Shown piece after piece: positions 6,424 through 14,005 of a DNA stretch of 15,172 nucleotides. Where the stretch lies: contig DHWK01000122.1 in NCBI GenBank assembly GCA_002413145.1, positions 1 to 15,172 of the forward strand, in the 5' to 3' direction. A program made the position numbers and the translations under genes. Numbering within the stretch: the first letter of the stretch is position 1; the number at the start of each line of letters is the position of its first letter. The DNA comes from a bacterium UBP12_UBA5184. GTDB taxonomy: Bacteria > Vulcanimicrobiota > Vulcanimicrobiia > Vulcanimicrobiales > Vulcanimicrobiaceae. The notes beneath the pieces were generated by a model. It did not search any database and had not been told where the DNA came from. It worked only from the letters and a program-made list of their open reading frames with translations.

Positions 6424-8657
6424 GTCGCCGCCCCGACTCGGGCCGCGTCGCGCAACCGATCGAGCCGCCCGTACTCGTCCTCGCTCGGCACGAATGCGTT
6501 GCGAGCCGCTTCCTGGGCGGTGATGACGCGGGCGCGCAAATCCCCGTCCTTCAGCAGTATCTTGGCCAACGCGGCCGTCCGCAGGAGGTCGTCTTTCTGG
6601 TTGACCATGACGCCGGCCGAGCCGAGCAGTCCGACCAGATGTTGCGCCGCAAATGCCAGAATGGGGACGTCGAACCACATCGCATCCGCGAACGGCGAGA
6701 GCGAACGGCGGGCTTCGCTCATCGACCAAAAAATATGCGCGCTGCGGTAGGCCGCGACGAGCGTGGACGGTTCCGAGGCGCGAACGAAGCGCACGCGTTC
6801 CGAAAGGCGGTACTCCGCGATCATCGTAGCCAAGTGAGCGTGATACCGATTAGCCGGATCGAATGCGCCGGCTACGATCAGGCGCGCGTTCACTTCGAGT
6901 GAGAGCAGGAAAGCGAAGGCCGCGATCAGTTGCTCGCAACAACTCTGCTCCTCGAGACGTCCGGCAAACAGGCAATTGAAGCGCCCGTCGTCGAGGTCGC
7001 CCAGGAGTGCCGGATCGGGGTCGACGTCCCAGCAGCGCATCCCCACGGCAAACGGCAGCACCTCGACATCGCCGGCGCCCGCGCTCCGCAGGAACGCGGC
7101 GCCGGCGGCGTCCGATGCGTAGGCCAAACGCAGTTTGGGGGCGAGCAGTTGGACCGCCCGCTCGACCATGTTGAAGCCGGCGCTATCGTAAAACAGTACG
7201 ACGTCGGCATCCGAAGCGGCCGCTCGCTCGAGATCTTCGACGACGGGGGAGTGCAACGCCACGACCATCCCGTCGGGGATCGGACCGCGCGATTTAGGCT
7301 GCGCGTCGATCGTCGTCTGAAAGCCGCGCTCGCGCAACCACGCGTCGACGCTGAGCGCGCGCCGGACCGCGTCCTCGGTCAGATCGAGCGACGGCAAGAG
7401 ATGATAGATCGGCGCCGGCGCGGGCGGCGCGGCGTGGGCGCCGAGTTTGAGCGCCGATTCGTACCGCTCCATCACCCCCTCGGGCGTCGCGGTTCTGCGG
7501 TAATATTCGTTGCCGCGACTCCCCAACGCGAGCAGCTGCGGCGACGAGAGCGTATCGACCAAGCGCATCACGTCGCCCCACTCGCTCTTGGTCGCAGCCA
7601 GCCACCCGCCCTCGGAGCGCCGCACCGCTTGCGCCGTCGAAACGCATTGCGCGTTGACCGCAACGGGTCGCGAACGGGACCACGCCTCCATCACGACGCG
7701 CGAAAAGCTCTCGTTGTAACTGGGTTGAAAGAGGGCCAAGCAATTTTCGATCAAGAGATCGCGTTGCGGTTCGGTCACCACGCCGAGATCGAGGACTCCG
7801 TGCGTTTCGTCGTGGTATGACGTCGTGCCGGCGCCCGCCAGGACGAGCTTGAGCGTCGTCGAGTAATTCTGGCGCCGGTACAGCAGAAACGATTCGATCA
7901 ACAATCCGACGTTCTTGGTCTCGTCGCGCCTACCCAAGTACAAGATGAAGCGCTCGCGCCCGGGCGTAAATTGCGCGATCCGCGCGCCGGCGGTTTGACT
8001 CTGGGCGGGTTCCTCGATCCACTCGCCGACGACGTAACTCTTGTCTCGAATCCCCGGCCCGTACAAACGCAGCGCCAGCTCCGCCTCGCCGTCGCTGTTG
8101 AAAAGAACCCCCTTAGCTTGGTGAAACAAACTCCCGACCTGAGGCAGAAACGCATAGCATTCGTGATGGAGGCACGGCTGGAGCCAGGCTCGCTCGCGGA
8201 CGAGCGGTAGTCCGCTGAGCGTCGGGCCGTAGAGGTACGGAAGGAAAATGAGCGCGTCGTACTCTTTCCCGTGTTCGTCGAGGTAGGCCAGCAATGCACG
8301 CGACGTGATATTCTCGTCGACGAACGCGTTGGTATGGCCTTTGGGAAGCGACATGCGGCCGGCCAGCGGCTGGCTGAGGAGGAACGCGTTGGCTCGATCG
8401 AATGCATCGCGATCCCGCCGATCGACGCGAAAACGCCGAACGACGACGTCGTTCTCGACCGATTCGCCTGCCGGAAAGTGATTGAGCTCCCAATCGTCGC
8501 CGGGTGACTTGGCCGTCGTCGTGAGCACCTGCACGCGATGGTCGCGCATGGCGAAGCGCTCGGCGAGTTGCCGGGCTTGACGCTCCGCCCCGCCGGTCAA
8601 ATCCTTGCCGTACCAGGGCGTGACGATCGCGATCTTGGCGAGCCCGGTTTTGGTTAT
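6420..8657 (-). CDS. Two-domain GT-B glycosyltransferase, probable ATA start
   Basis: About 745 residues: two GT-B type glycosyltransferase modules in one chain. Numbering is from the proposed ATA at 8657. Module one (about 8-400) has the opening strand KIAIVTPWYGKDLTGGAE, the donor-domain LYLGRRDETKNVGLLIE and an intact E-x7-E motif (Glu316, Glu324; NESFSRVVMEAW). Module two (about 415-720) keeps the GT4-like CLFAGRLEEQ and RLIVAGAFD segments, but its E-x7-E region reads SEARRSLSPFADAM, so the expected first Glu is Arg and the second is Asp. It may be inactive or structural. There is no ATG, GTG or TTG in frame upstream of TTG 8600, which would remove the whole first beta strand. ATA 8657-8655 overlaps the upstream stop and has GGAG 8 nt before it, so I extend the gene to there. 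The end overlaps the next gene by 4 nt. Confidence 0.85.
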   Translation of the reverse strand: MTKTGLAKIAIVTPWYGKDLTGGAERQARQLAERFAMRDHRVQVLTTTAKSPGDDWELNHFPAGESVENDVVVRRFRVDRRDRDAFDRANAFLLSQPLAGRMSLPKGHTNAFVDENITSRALLAYLDEHGKEYDALIFLPYLYGPTLSGLPLVRERAWLQPCLHHECYAFLPQVGSLFHQAKGVLFNSDGEAELALRLYGPGIRDKSYVVGEWIEEPAQSQTAGARIAQFTPGRERFILYLGRRDETKNVGLLIESFLLYRRQNYSTTLKLVLAGAGTTSYHDETHGVLDLGVVTEPQRDLLIENCLALFQPSYNESFSRVVMEAWSRSRPVAVNAQCVSTAQAVRRSEGGWLAATKSEWGDVMRLVDTLSSPQLLALGSRGNEYYRRTATPEGVMERYESALKLGAHAAPPAPAPIYHLLPSLDLTEDAVRRALSVDAWLRERGFQTTIDAQPKSRGPIPDGMVVALHSPVVEDLERAAASDADVVLFYDSAGFNMVERAVQLLAPKLRLAYASDAAGAAFLRSAGAGDVEVLPFAVGMRCWDVDPDPALLGDLDDGRFNCLFAGRLEEQSCCEQLIAAFAFLLSLEVNARLIVAGAFDPANRYHAHLATMIAEYRLSERVRFVRASEPSTLVAAYRSAHIFWSMSEARRSLSPFADAMWFDVPILAFAAQHLVGLLGSAGVMVNQKDDLLRTAALAKILLKDGDLRARVITAQEAARNAFVPSEDEYGRLDRLRDAARVGAAT

Positions 8658-9076
8658 AGCCGAAACTCCAGCGTCTCGATGCGGCTCTCGAGGATGCGCG
8701 CTTGGTTCTCCAGCTGCGTAACGCGCTGCCCCAGCTCGAGATTGATGCGCAGTACCCCGCGCAGGGCTTGGAGCATCGCGAAGTTGACGTGCCGCTGATC
8801 TTTAAAGAGATAGGCCAGCCCTTTCAACAAGACGCGCTGCAGCCACGCCAAGCGATTGAACGGGAAGACTTGGAAGCGAGCCGACCACTGCGTCCGCACC
8901 TCGGCCTTCGCCTGCGCCGTGTTGATGAGCGCCTCGATGGACTCGAAGCCGCGTTCTTCCATTCGCTCGCCGCCATACACGGTCGGTTCGAAACCGACGC
9001 CGCGCTTGGCGACCTCCTGTTGAATACGCGACATCAAGTCGTCGACATCAATCGCCGGATTGTTGCGTTCTATCAC
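8654..9076 (-). CDS. Small helical/coiled-coil protein of the polysaccharide locus
   Basis: A 140-residue protein and the first gene of the minus-strand operon. The N-terminal stretch IDVDDLMSRIQQEVAKRG (residues 9-26) resembles the short helical leader found ahead of methyltransferase or glycosyltransferase domains in surface-polysaccharide clusters. The middle (about 72-110) is an amphipathic, hydrophobic helical segment with KGLAYLFKDQRHVNFAMLQ, possibly membrane-associated. The C-terminus (about 110-138) is a short coiled coil with regularly spaced Leu/Ile. No catalytic domain follows: the gene ends with TAA and the glycosyltransferase begins in another frame. It may be a detached targeting or oligomerisation module for a partner enzyme. 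The start is GTG 9076 with only a weak ribosome site; a VanZ-like gene diverges on the other side, 79 bp away. I do not recognise a named family. Confidence 0.75.
   Translation of the reverse strand: MIERNNPAIDVDDLMSRIQQEVAKRGVGFEPTVYGGERMEERGFESIEALINTAQAKAEVRTQWSARFQVFPFNRLAWLQRVLLKGLAYLFKDQRHVNFAMLQALRGVLRINLELGQRVTQLENQARILESRIETLEFRL
8655..8669 (-). promoter_or_regulatory. Ribosome binding site and ATA start codon deciding the glycosyltransferase N-terminus
   Basis: On the minus strand GGAG (8669-8666) is followed by 8 nt and then ATA (8657-8655), which overlaps the TAA stop (8656-8654) of the upstream gene. The junction reads CTATAACC. The next junction in the operon is a normal ATGA, and CTATGACC would give the same arrangement here with one base changed. 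Confidence 0.5.
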
Positions 9077-9155
9077 GTCAGCGGCCGCGCTCCCATCGCG
9101 GGTCAGTCAGGTTCGCGCCGGGGGAAAGCGCTCCCCTGCGGGACAAGCGGTGGGG
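9077..9155. promoter_or_regulatory. Divergent intergenic region upstream of the glycosyltransferase operon and the VanZ-like gene
   Basis: This 79-bp gap must carry the promoter of the seven-gene minus-strand operon and probably one for the VanZ-like gene. It contains a small hairpin: GGGGA (9121-9125) pairs with TCCCC (9132-9136) around a 6-nt loop, with one wobble and one further pair outside. No convincing -35/-10 elements could be picked out by eye in this GC-rich stretch. Confidence 0.3.
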
Positions 9156-9521
9156 ATGAAGCTTTGGACGCTCAGCGCGGCGGCCGCGGCGGCGGCGTTC
9201 TTCGCGCTCGCCCTCAGCAACGCGATCTACGAAGCGACCTCACCCTGGTCGCCGGGCTGGCACGTTGTCTTGCGCAAGACCTACAGCATCGCGGCCTTCG
9301 CCGTCGTCGGCTACCTGCTGCGCCGCGCGTTGAACGAACGCGGACACCCTGCCGGCATCGGAATCTGCAGCGCGAGCGTCGCCGTCTACAGTGCGGCGAT
9401 CGAGGTCGGGCAAGCGCTGATCGGATCGCGCGAAGGTTTGCTTTGGAATGCGCTCGACGTGGCCTGCGGCGCGCTCGGCGGCGTTCTCGCCTGCGCCGAT
9501 TTGCTCGTCCGTCGACGCTAA
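9156..9521 (+). CDS. VanZ-like small membrane protein
   Basis: A 121-residue, very hydrophobic protein with about four predicted membrane segments (residues 5-22, 42-56, 68-82 and 100-116). The C-terminal part IEVGQALIGSREGLLWNAL (82-100), then D101 and a G..GG segment, matches the VanZ-family pattern of E..Q, a conserved Arg, Asp, and a Gly-rich last helix. VanZ-like proteins are poorly understood; the founding member gives low-level teicoplanin resistance, and most genomic copies have no known role, so function is left open. ATG 9156 is chosen because it starts directly before the first membrane helix; GTG 9150, two codons earlier, has a better-spaced GGGA and is possible. The frame upstream of that is open but codes for polar, unlikely sequence. 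The stop overlaps the metH stop on the other strand. Confidence 0.75.
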   Translation: MKLWTLSAAAAAAAFFALALSNAIYEATSPWSPGWHVVLRKTYSIAAFAVVGYLLRRALNERGHPAGIGICSASVAVYSAAIEVGQALIGSREGLLWNALDVACGALGGVLACADLLVRRR

Positions 9522-12500
9522 ACGCGAACCAATTCTCGCGTCGCAGCCGCGTTGAAGTAGGCGGCCTGCGGGTGATGGATGACGATCGCCGCGGTCGATT
9601 GCTCCGGGACGATCTGGAACGCTTCGGTCAGCTCGACGCCGATCGCGTCTCGCGCGGCGAGCAGTTTCCAAACGATCTCGTGTTGCGCGAGGTCGGGACA
9701 CGCGCCGTAGCCCCAGGAGTAACGCTTCCCGCGATCGGGGTCGAGACCCAGCTCGCTACGGATGCGGCGGTGCATCCATTCCGCCAACGCCTCCGCCGAC
9801 TGCACCGAGAAACCGTGGAGATAATAACTGTCGCTGTACGCGCCGGCACGCTGCAACGCGTCGATGCCTTCACTCACCCGCGCGCCGACCGTGACGACTT
9901 GCAGCGCGATCGTGTCCGAGGCGCGACCGTCCTCGGGTTCGTGAAGATAATCGGCCAGCGAAAGGTGCTCGCCGCCGGCTTGTCTCGGAAACCGAAAGCG
10001 CGCGAGCTCGCGCGACGGATCGCTCGGATCGTAAAGGATGACGTCGTCGCCCGAGCCGGCAGCCGGAAAATATCCGTACACCGCGCGGGGCTGCAGGAGC
10101 GGACTCCGTTCGGCACGCGCTTCGAGTTCGCGCAAACGCGGCTCGAACTCGTCGCGCACGAGTTTCTCCCAAACGTCGCCTTTCGCGTTGGCGCCGCCCC
10201 ACGACAACCGGTAGAGGCTGCGTAAATCGAAGCGCGGCCAAAGCTCGCGCAGGTCGACGTCGCCGACGGCCCGCGTCCCCCAGAACGGCGGTAGCGGCGC
10301 CGGAGCCAACGCCAGGAACTCGCGTCCGGTCCGGCCCGAGCGTGGTGCCGCAGCGACATTCGGAAGCGCGTCGCGCGAGCGCTCGGCCTCGCCGCGGATG
10401 CGCTGCGAAAAACCGCCCCTGCGCTCGGGCGAGGTGAGCGCGTCCATGATGTCGAGCCCTTCGAAGGCGTCTTTGGCGTAGAACACGCCGGGATCGAAAT
10501 AGCGCTTTCCCTCTTCCAGGAATGAGATGCGCCGTCCGAAATCGCGATTGATCGCAGCTCCGCCGATCATCACCGGAAAGTTCAACTTGCGTGAATCTTG
10601 TTCGGCGACGCAGATCGGCATTTGTTTCGAGGTCGAAACCAGGAGTGCCGAAAGTCCGATCGCGTCGGCGTCGACTTCAACCGCCTTGTCGAGGATCGCG
10701 TTCATCGGAACTTGTTTGCCCAGGTCGAAAACGGTGTAGCCGTTGTTGGCGAGGATGGTGTGGACGAGGTTCTTACCGATGTCGTGGACGTCGCCGAAAA
10801 CGGTCGCCAGTACCACTTTCCCCTTGGTGACGCCTTCGCTCTTCTCGAGGAACCCTTCGAGGTACGCGACCGCTTTCTTCATCACTTCGGCCGACTGCAA
10901 GACGAAGGGCAGGATCAGTTCGCCCGAACCGAACTTGTCGCCGACTTCCTTCATTGCGGGCAAGAGGATCTCGTTGAGCACCGCGACCGGATCGCGTTCC
11001 GTTAAGGCCTCGTCGAGTTTCGCCTCGATGCCGTCCTTGCGCCGCCGCAGAATGGCATTGTGGATGCGCCGCGCGACCGGCAGGTCGCTATCGTCCTCGA
11101 GGGCGGCCCCGCCGGCTGCTTTGCCGCCGCTCGCTTCGAAATGTTCGATCAACCGCGCGAGCGCGTCGGGGCGCCGGTTCAACACCAAATCGTCGCACAG
11201 TTCGCGCTCCGGAGCGTCGAGTTCGCCGTATGGCGTCACCTCTTTCGCGTTGACGATCGCCATGTCGAGCCCGGCGCCGACCGAATGGTGCAGCATCACC
11301 GAGTTCAGCGCCGCGCGGGCGTGCGGCTTGAGGCCGAACGAGACGTTCGAGACGCCGAGCGACGTGAGCACCCCGGGCAGTCGCTCCTTGATCAGCCGGA
11401 TGCCTTCGATCGTCTCGACGGCCGAAGGCGCGAACTCGGGATCGCCCGTTGCGAGGGTGAAGGTGAGCGCATCGAAGATCAGGGCGCCGGGCGGGATGCC
11501 GTATTCGCCGACGACGATTTCGTAGATCCGTTCGGCGACCTCGAGCTTGCGGGTCGCGGTCTTGGCCATCCCCGCTTCGTCGATCGTCAGCGCGACCAGC
11601 GCCGCGCCGCTCTCGACGGCGAGCGGAACGATCTGGTCGATCTTCGTTCGGCCGTTTTCGAGGTGGACCGAGTTGATGACGGGACGGCCCGCGTAGATCT
11701 TGAGTGCGGCTTCGATAACCTTGACTTCGGTCGAGTCGATCATCAGCGGCGTCTCGACCGATTGCGCGAGTCGCTTGACGATGGTCGCCATCTGCCCGTC
11801 TTCATCGCTCCGTTCGGTGAGTGCGGTGCAGATGTCGAGGACGTGCGCGCCGCCTTCGACCTGTTCTCGCGCCAGCAGCGTAATCTCGTCGTAGTTTTCT
11901 TCGAGCAGCAGGCGCTTGAGACGGCGCGAACCCTGCGCGTTGATGCGCTCGCCGATTAGGAGCGGGCTGCCGTCCTGTTTGAGAGCGGTCGCCGTCATCG
12001 ATGAGGCCGCGAATTGCAGCGGCTTCGGTTCCGGGGTGCGTCCGACGCGCCCGCGGGCGAGCTCGCTGAAGGCACGGATGTGGGCCGGCGTCGTGCCGCA
12101 GCAGCCGCCGATCGCGTTCACGCCGTACTCCCGAACGAACGACCCGAGTTCGCGCGCCATCTCCTGCGGCGTCTCGGGATAGATCGTCTCGCTCTTCGGT
12201 CCCATCAGCGGCAAACCGGCATTGGGGATCACCGCGACGTAGCAACGCGAGTTTTCCACCAGGTAACGAACCGCGTCGCGCATGTGCGTCGGACCGGTCG
12301 AGCAATTCAGTCCGATCACGGCGATCGGCAATGCGTCGAGCGTCGCGCAGACCGCACGGATGTCGGTGCCCAGCAACATCCGGCCGCTGACGTCGAGCGT
12401 CGCTTGGGCTTGAATCGGGACGCGCCGTAGACCGCGCGCAAACTCGCGCGTGATCCCGGCGATCGCGGCCTTCATCTCCAAGAGATCTTGGCTCGTCTCG

Positions 12501-12988
12501 ATCAAGAGCAGATCGACGCCGCCCTCGACGAGCGCGCGAGACTGTTCGCCGTAGAGGTCGGCCAGTTCGTCGAACGTGATCTTCGATAGCGAGGGATCCG
12601 ACGACGAAATCAGCATCCCGGTCGGACCGAGCGAGCCCGCGACGAAACGCGGACGGCCGTCGCGCGCGAAGGCATCGGCCTCGGCGCGAGCCAGCTCGGC
12701 GGCGCCGCGATTGATCGCGACGGTCCGTTCGCCGATCCCGAACTCGTCGAGCTTGAGACGCGATCCGGTAAAAGAGTCGGTCTCCAGGACGTCGGCGCCG
12801 GCCTCGAGGTAGGCGCGGTGGATCCCGCGGACGACGTCCGGCCGCGACAGCACCAGGGCTTCGTTACACCCCTGCTGGCGCGGGCCGCCGAAATCCGCGG
12901 CCCCGAGCTCGAGCGCCATCAGCTCGGTCCCCATCGCGCCGTCGAAGACCAGTATCCGTTCGGCGAGGGCGGCCAGATATGCGTCCAT
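9518..12988 (-). CDS. metH: Cobalamin-dependent methionine synthase
   Basis: 1156 residues, complete (E. coli MetH has 1227). It transfers a methyl group from 5-methyltetrahydrofolate through methylcobalamin to homocysteine in the cytosol. Domains in order: homocysteine-binding barrel (about 8-312) with zinc cysteines Cys229, Cys296 and Cys297 (GGCCGTTPAHI); pterin-binding barrel (about 340-600) with LLIGERINAQGSRRLK; helical cap (about 632-715); B12 domain with GDVHDIGKN (732-740), His735 being the cobalt ligand; and the reactivation domain (about 880-1145) with the S-adenosylmethionine-binding RxxxGY (Arg1089 to Tyr1094). The frame runs open upstream to 13897 across the antisense of the Fic gene; ATG 12988 is the start that fits the family N-terminus. 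There is no strong Shine-Dalgarno, and the leader is too short for a cobalamin riboswitch. It converges with the VanZ-like gene, overlapping by 4 nt, and diverges from the Fic gene. Confidence 0.97.
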   Translation of the reverse strand: MDAYLAALAERILVFDGAMGTELMALELGAADFGGPRQQGCNEALVLSRPDVVRGIHRAYLEAGADVLETDSFTGSRLKLDEFGIGERTVAINRGAAELARAEADAFARDGRPRFVAGSLGPTGMLISSSDPSLSKITFDELADLYGEQSRALVEGGVDLLLIETSQDLLEMKAAIAGITREFARGLRRVPIQAQATLDVSGRMLLGTDIRAVCATLDALPIAVIGLNCSTGPTHMRDAVRYLVENSRCYVAVIPNAGLPLMGPKSETIYPETPQEMARELGSFVREYGVNAIGGCCGTTPAHIRAFSELARGRVGRTPEPKPLQFAASSMTATALKQDGSPLLIGERINAQGSRRLKRLLLEENYDEITLLAREQVEGGAHVLDICTALTERSDEDGQMATIVKRLAQSVETPLMIDSTEVKVIEAALKIYAGRPVINSVHLENGRTKIDQIVPLAVESGAALVALTIDEAGMAKTATRKLEVAERIYEIVVGEYGIPPGALIFDALTFTLATGDPEFAPSAVETIEGIRLIKERLPGVLTSLGVSNVSFGLKPHARAALNSVMLHHSVGAGLDMAIVNAKEVTPYGELDAPERELCDDLVLNRRPDALARLIEHFEASGGKAAGGAALEDDSDLPVARRIHNAILRRRKDGIEAKLDEALTERDPVAVLNEILLPAMKEVGDKFGSGELILPFVLQSAEVMKKAVAYLEGFLEKSEGVTKGKVVLATVFGDVHDIGKNLVHTILANNGYTVFDLGKQVPMNAILDKAVEVDADAIGLSALLVSTSKQMPICVAEQDSRKLNFPVMIGGAAINRDFGRRISFLEEGKRYFDPGVFYAKDAFEGLDIMDALTSPERRGGFSQRIRGEAERSRDALPNVAAAPRSGRTGREFLALAPAPLPPFWGTRAVGDVDLRELWPRFDLRSLYRLSWGGANAKGDVWEKLVRDEFEPRLRELEARAERSPLLQPRAVYGYFPAAGSGDDVILYDPSDPSRELARFRFPRQAGGEHLSLADYLHEPEDGRASDTIALQVVTVGARVSEGIDALQRAGAYSDSYYLHGFSVQSAEALAEWMHRRIRSELGLDPDRGKRYSWGYGACPDLAQHEIVWKLLAARDAIGVELTEAFQIVPEQSTAAIVIHHPQAAYFNAAATRELVRV

Positions 12989-13069
12989 CGAGCCGGCGAG
13001 TTGGCTGCGGCAGCACGAATTCGCTGCGGAAGTATGTCCACAAGAACCTTTTTCGATTATTATGGACAC
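12989..13069. promoter_or_regulatory. Divergent metH / Fic promoter region with AT-rich tract and inverted repeat
   Basis: The stretch 13041-13063 is clearly more AT-rich than its surroundings. An imperfect inverted repeat, TGTCCACAA (13035-13043) and TTATGGACA (13060-13068), matches at 8 of 9 positions with a 16-nt spacer and could be an operator. TATTAT (13058-13063) resembles a -10 box reading rightward; CATAAT (13064-13059) resembles one reading leftward toward metH. No good -35 match is seen for either. If the rightward box is real, transcription would start at about 13070, on an in-frame GTG. Confidence 0.4.
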
Positions 13070-14002
13070 GTGAAACCGCCGGCGGCCTTCGCCGTCCTCG
13101 ATGCGTCGGTCGCCGCCGAACGCGAACGCCTGGCGTCGTCGGCCCAGGCGGTGCAGAGAAGCGAGTTGGCCAACCTCGCCTTCGAGGAGATCGTCGCGTC
13201 GTGCGCGCAAGCCGGCGCCGCCCTCGAACCACACGCGATGCGCGCCCTGCTCGAGCGAGGCCTCGCGCTCGGCGACCGGCCTTTGCGCGATTACCTGATT
13301 GCGAGCGGCTATGCCGCAGCCGCGCAGCTGGTCCATAGCGCGGAGCCACCGAGGGCCGGCGAGCCGCTGCTGCGCCAGGAAGAGATCGTCGAGCTCCACG
13401 CCCGCGCGACGCGGCTCTTGCCCGATGCGCGGCCGGGCGCCTGGCGCATCACGACCTCCGCCGCCTTGCGCAGCGGGATGGTCCCCCCGCCCTTCTGGCT
13501 CGTCCCGCGGGAGGTAGCGGGCTACGTCGACCGCTTCAGCAGTCCACCCTCCGAGCGGGGTTCTTCGATGGTTTTTATCGCCGACGCCCACGAGCGCTTC
13601 ACTCGAATCCACCCCTTTAGCGCGGGGAACGGGCGGGTGGCGCGGCTGGTCACCAACCTGCTGTTGCGGCGCCTCGGCTATCCGCCGTTCTTCGTTCGCC
13701 GGACGCAGCTTGCGCGCTATCGGGCTGCCCTGGCGCGAGCCGACGCGCGCGACCCGTGGCCGCTCGCCGCGTTCGTCGCGCGTTCGATCCTCGCCGGTCT
13801 CGGTCGCCTGGCGAGCGCCGGCGACGCCGCGTCGCTGCGGCCGCTGACCGAGTTCGTCGGCGCATACGGCCGCGAGGCACTCTACAAGGCCGCCCAACGC
13901 GGCCGGTTGCGGACGGTGCGTAAAGGCCGCGCGCTCTTCACGACGGAGGCGTGGCTCGGCGACTATCTCGGGGGAGCCTCACGCAGCCGCCCCAAAGTTT
14001 AG
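13034..14002 (+). CDS. Fic-domain protein with C-terminal helix-turn-helix-like tail and altered active-site loop
   Basis: A 322-residue Fic-family protein; most members transfer AMP or another nucleotide-derived group from a donor to a hydroxyl side chain of a target protein. The core motif is at 193-204: HPFSAGNGRVAR, with catalytic His193, the GNGR phosphate-binding loop and final Arg204. Position 197, normally Asp or Glu for the metal ion, is Ala. The usual inhibitory (S/T)xxxE(G/N) motif is not clear; the nearest candidate is NLAFEE at 47-52. Residues 278-312 (GREALYKAAQRGRLRTV, then LFTTEAWLGDYL) resemble a small excisionase-type DNA-binding tail. No antitoxin-like gene is adjacent. ATG 13034 is the first start clear of metH, but GTG 13070 (Val13, just before KPPAAF) is a serious alternative because the bases between look like a promoter. 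livG follows after 3 nt, implying co-transcription. Target unknown. Confidence 0.85.
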   Translation: MSTRTFFDYYGHVKPPAAFAVLDASVAAERERLASSAQAVQRSELANLAFEEIVASCAQAGAALEPHAMRALLERGLALGDRPLRDYLIASGYAAAAQLVHSAEPPRAGEPLLRQEEIVELHARATRLLPDARPGAWRITTSAALRSGMVPPPFWLVPREVAGYVDRFSSPPSERGSSMVFIADAHERFTRIHPFSAGNGRVARLVTNLLLRRLGYPPFFVRRTQLARYRAALARADARDPWPLAAFVARSILAGLGRLASAGDAASLRPLTEFVGAYGREALYKAAQRGRLRTVRKGRALFTTEAWLGDYLGGASRSRPKV

Positions 14003-14005
14003 CCC

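Noticed and set aside
6424..6729. N-terminal extension of the 422-residue GT4 protein.
   Set aside because: The extension overlaps the C-terminus of the two-domain glycosyltransferase in another frame and is Arg/Pro-rich. ATG 6423 fits both the ATGA junction and the fold start.
9119..9138. Small GC hairpin upstream of the VanZ-like gene considered as a terminator.
   Set aside because: The stem is only 5 strong pairs plus a wobble, there is no T-run, and it sits between divergent genes; kept only as a note in the intergenic entry.
12818..13033. Upstream extension of the Fic frame over the metH 5' end.
   Set aside because: It is antisense to conserved metH N-terminal codons and shows no Fic-family sequence.
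12989..13069. Possible cobalamin or SAM riboswitch ahead of metH.
   Set aside because: The untranslated space is at most about 80 bp and shared with a divergent gene, too short for a cobalamin riboswitch, and no conserved box was recognised.
12989..13897. The metH reading frame stays open about 300 codons upstream, giving a possible 1459-residue protein.
   Set aside because: It lies antisense to the Fic gene, has no family-like sequence, and the known MetH N-terminus begins at 12988. Long open antisense frames are expected in this GC-rich DNA.
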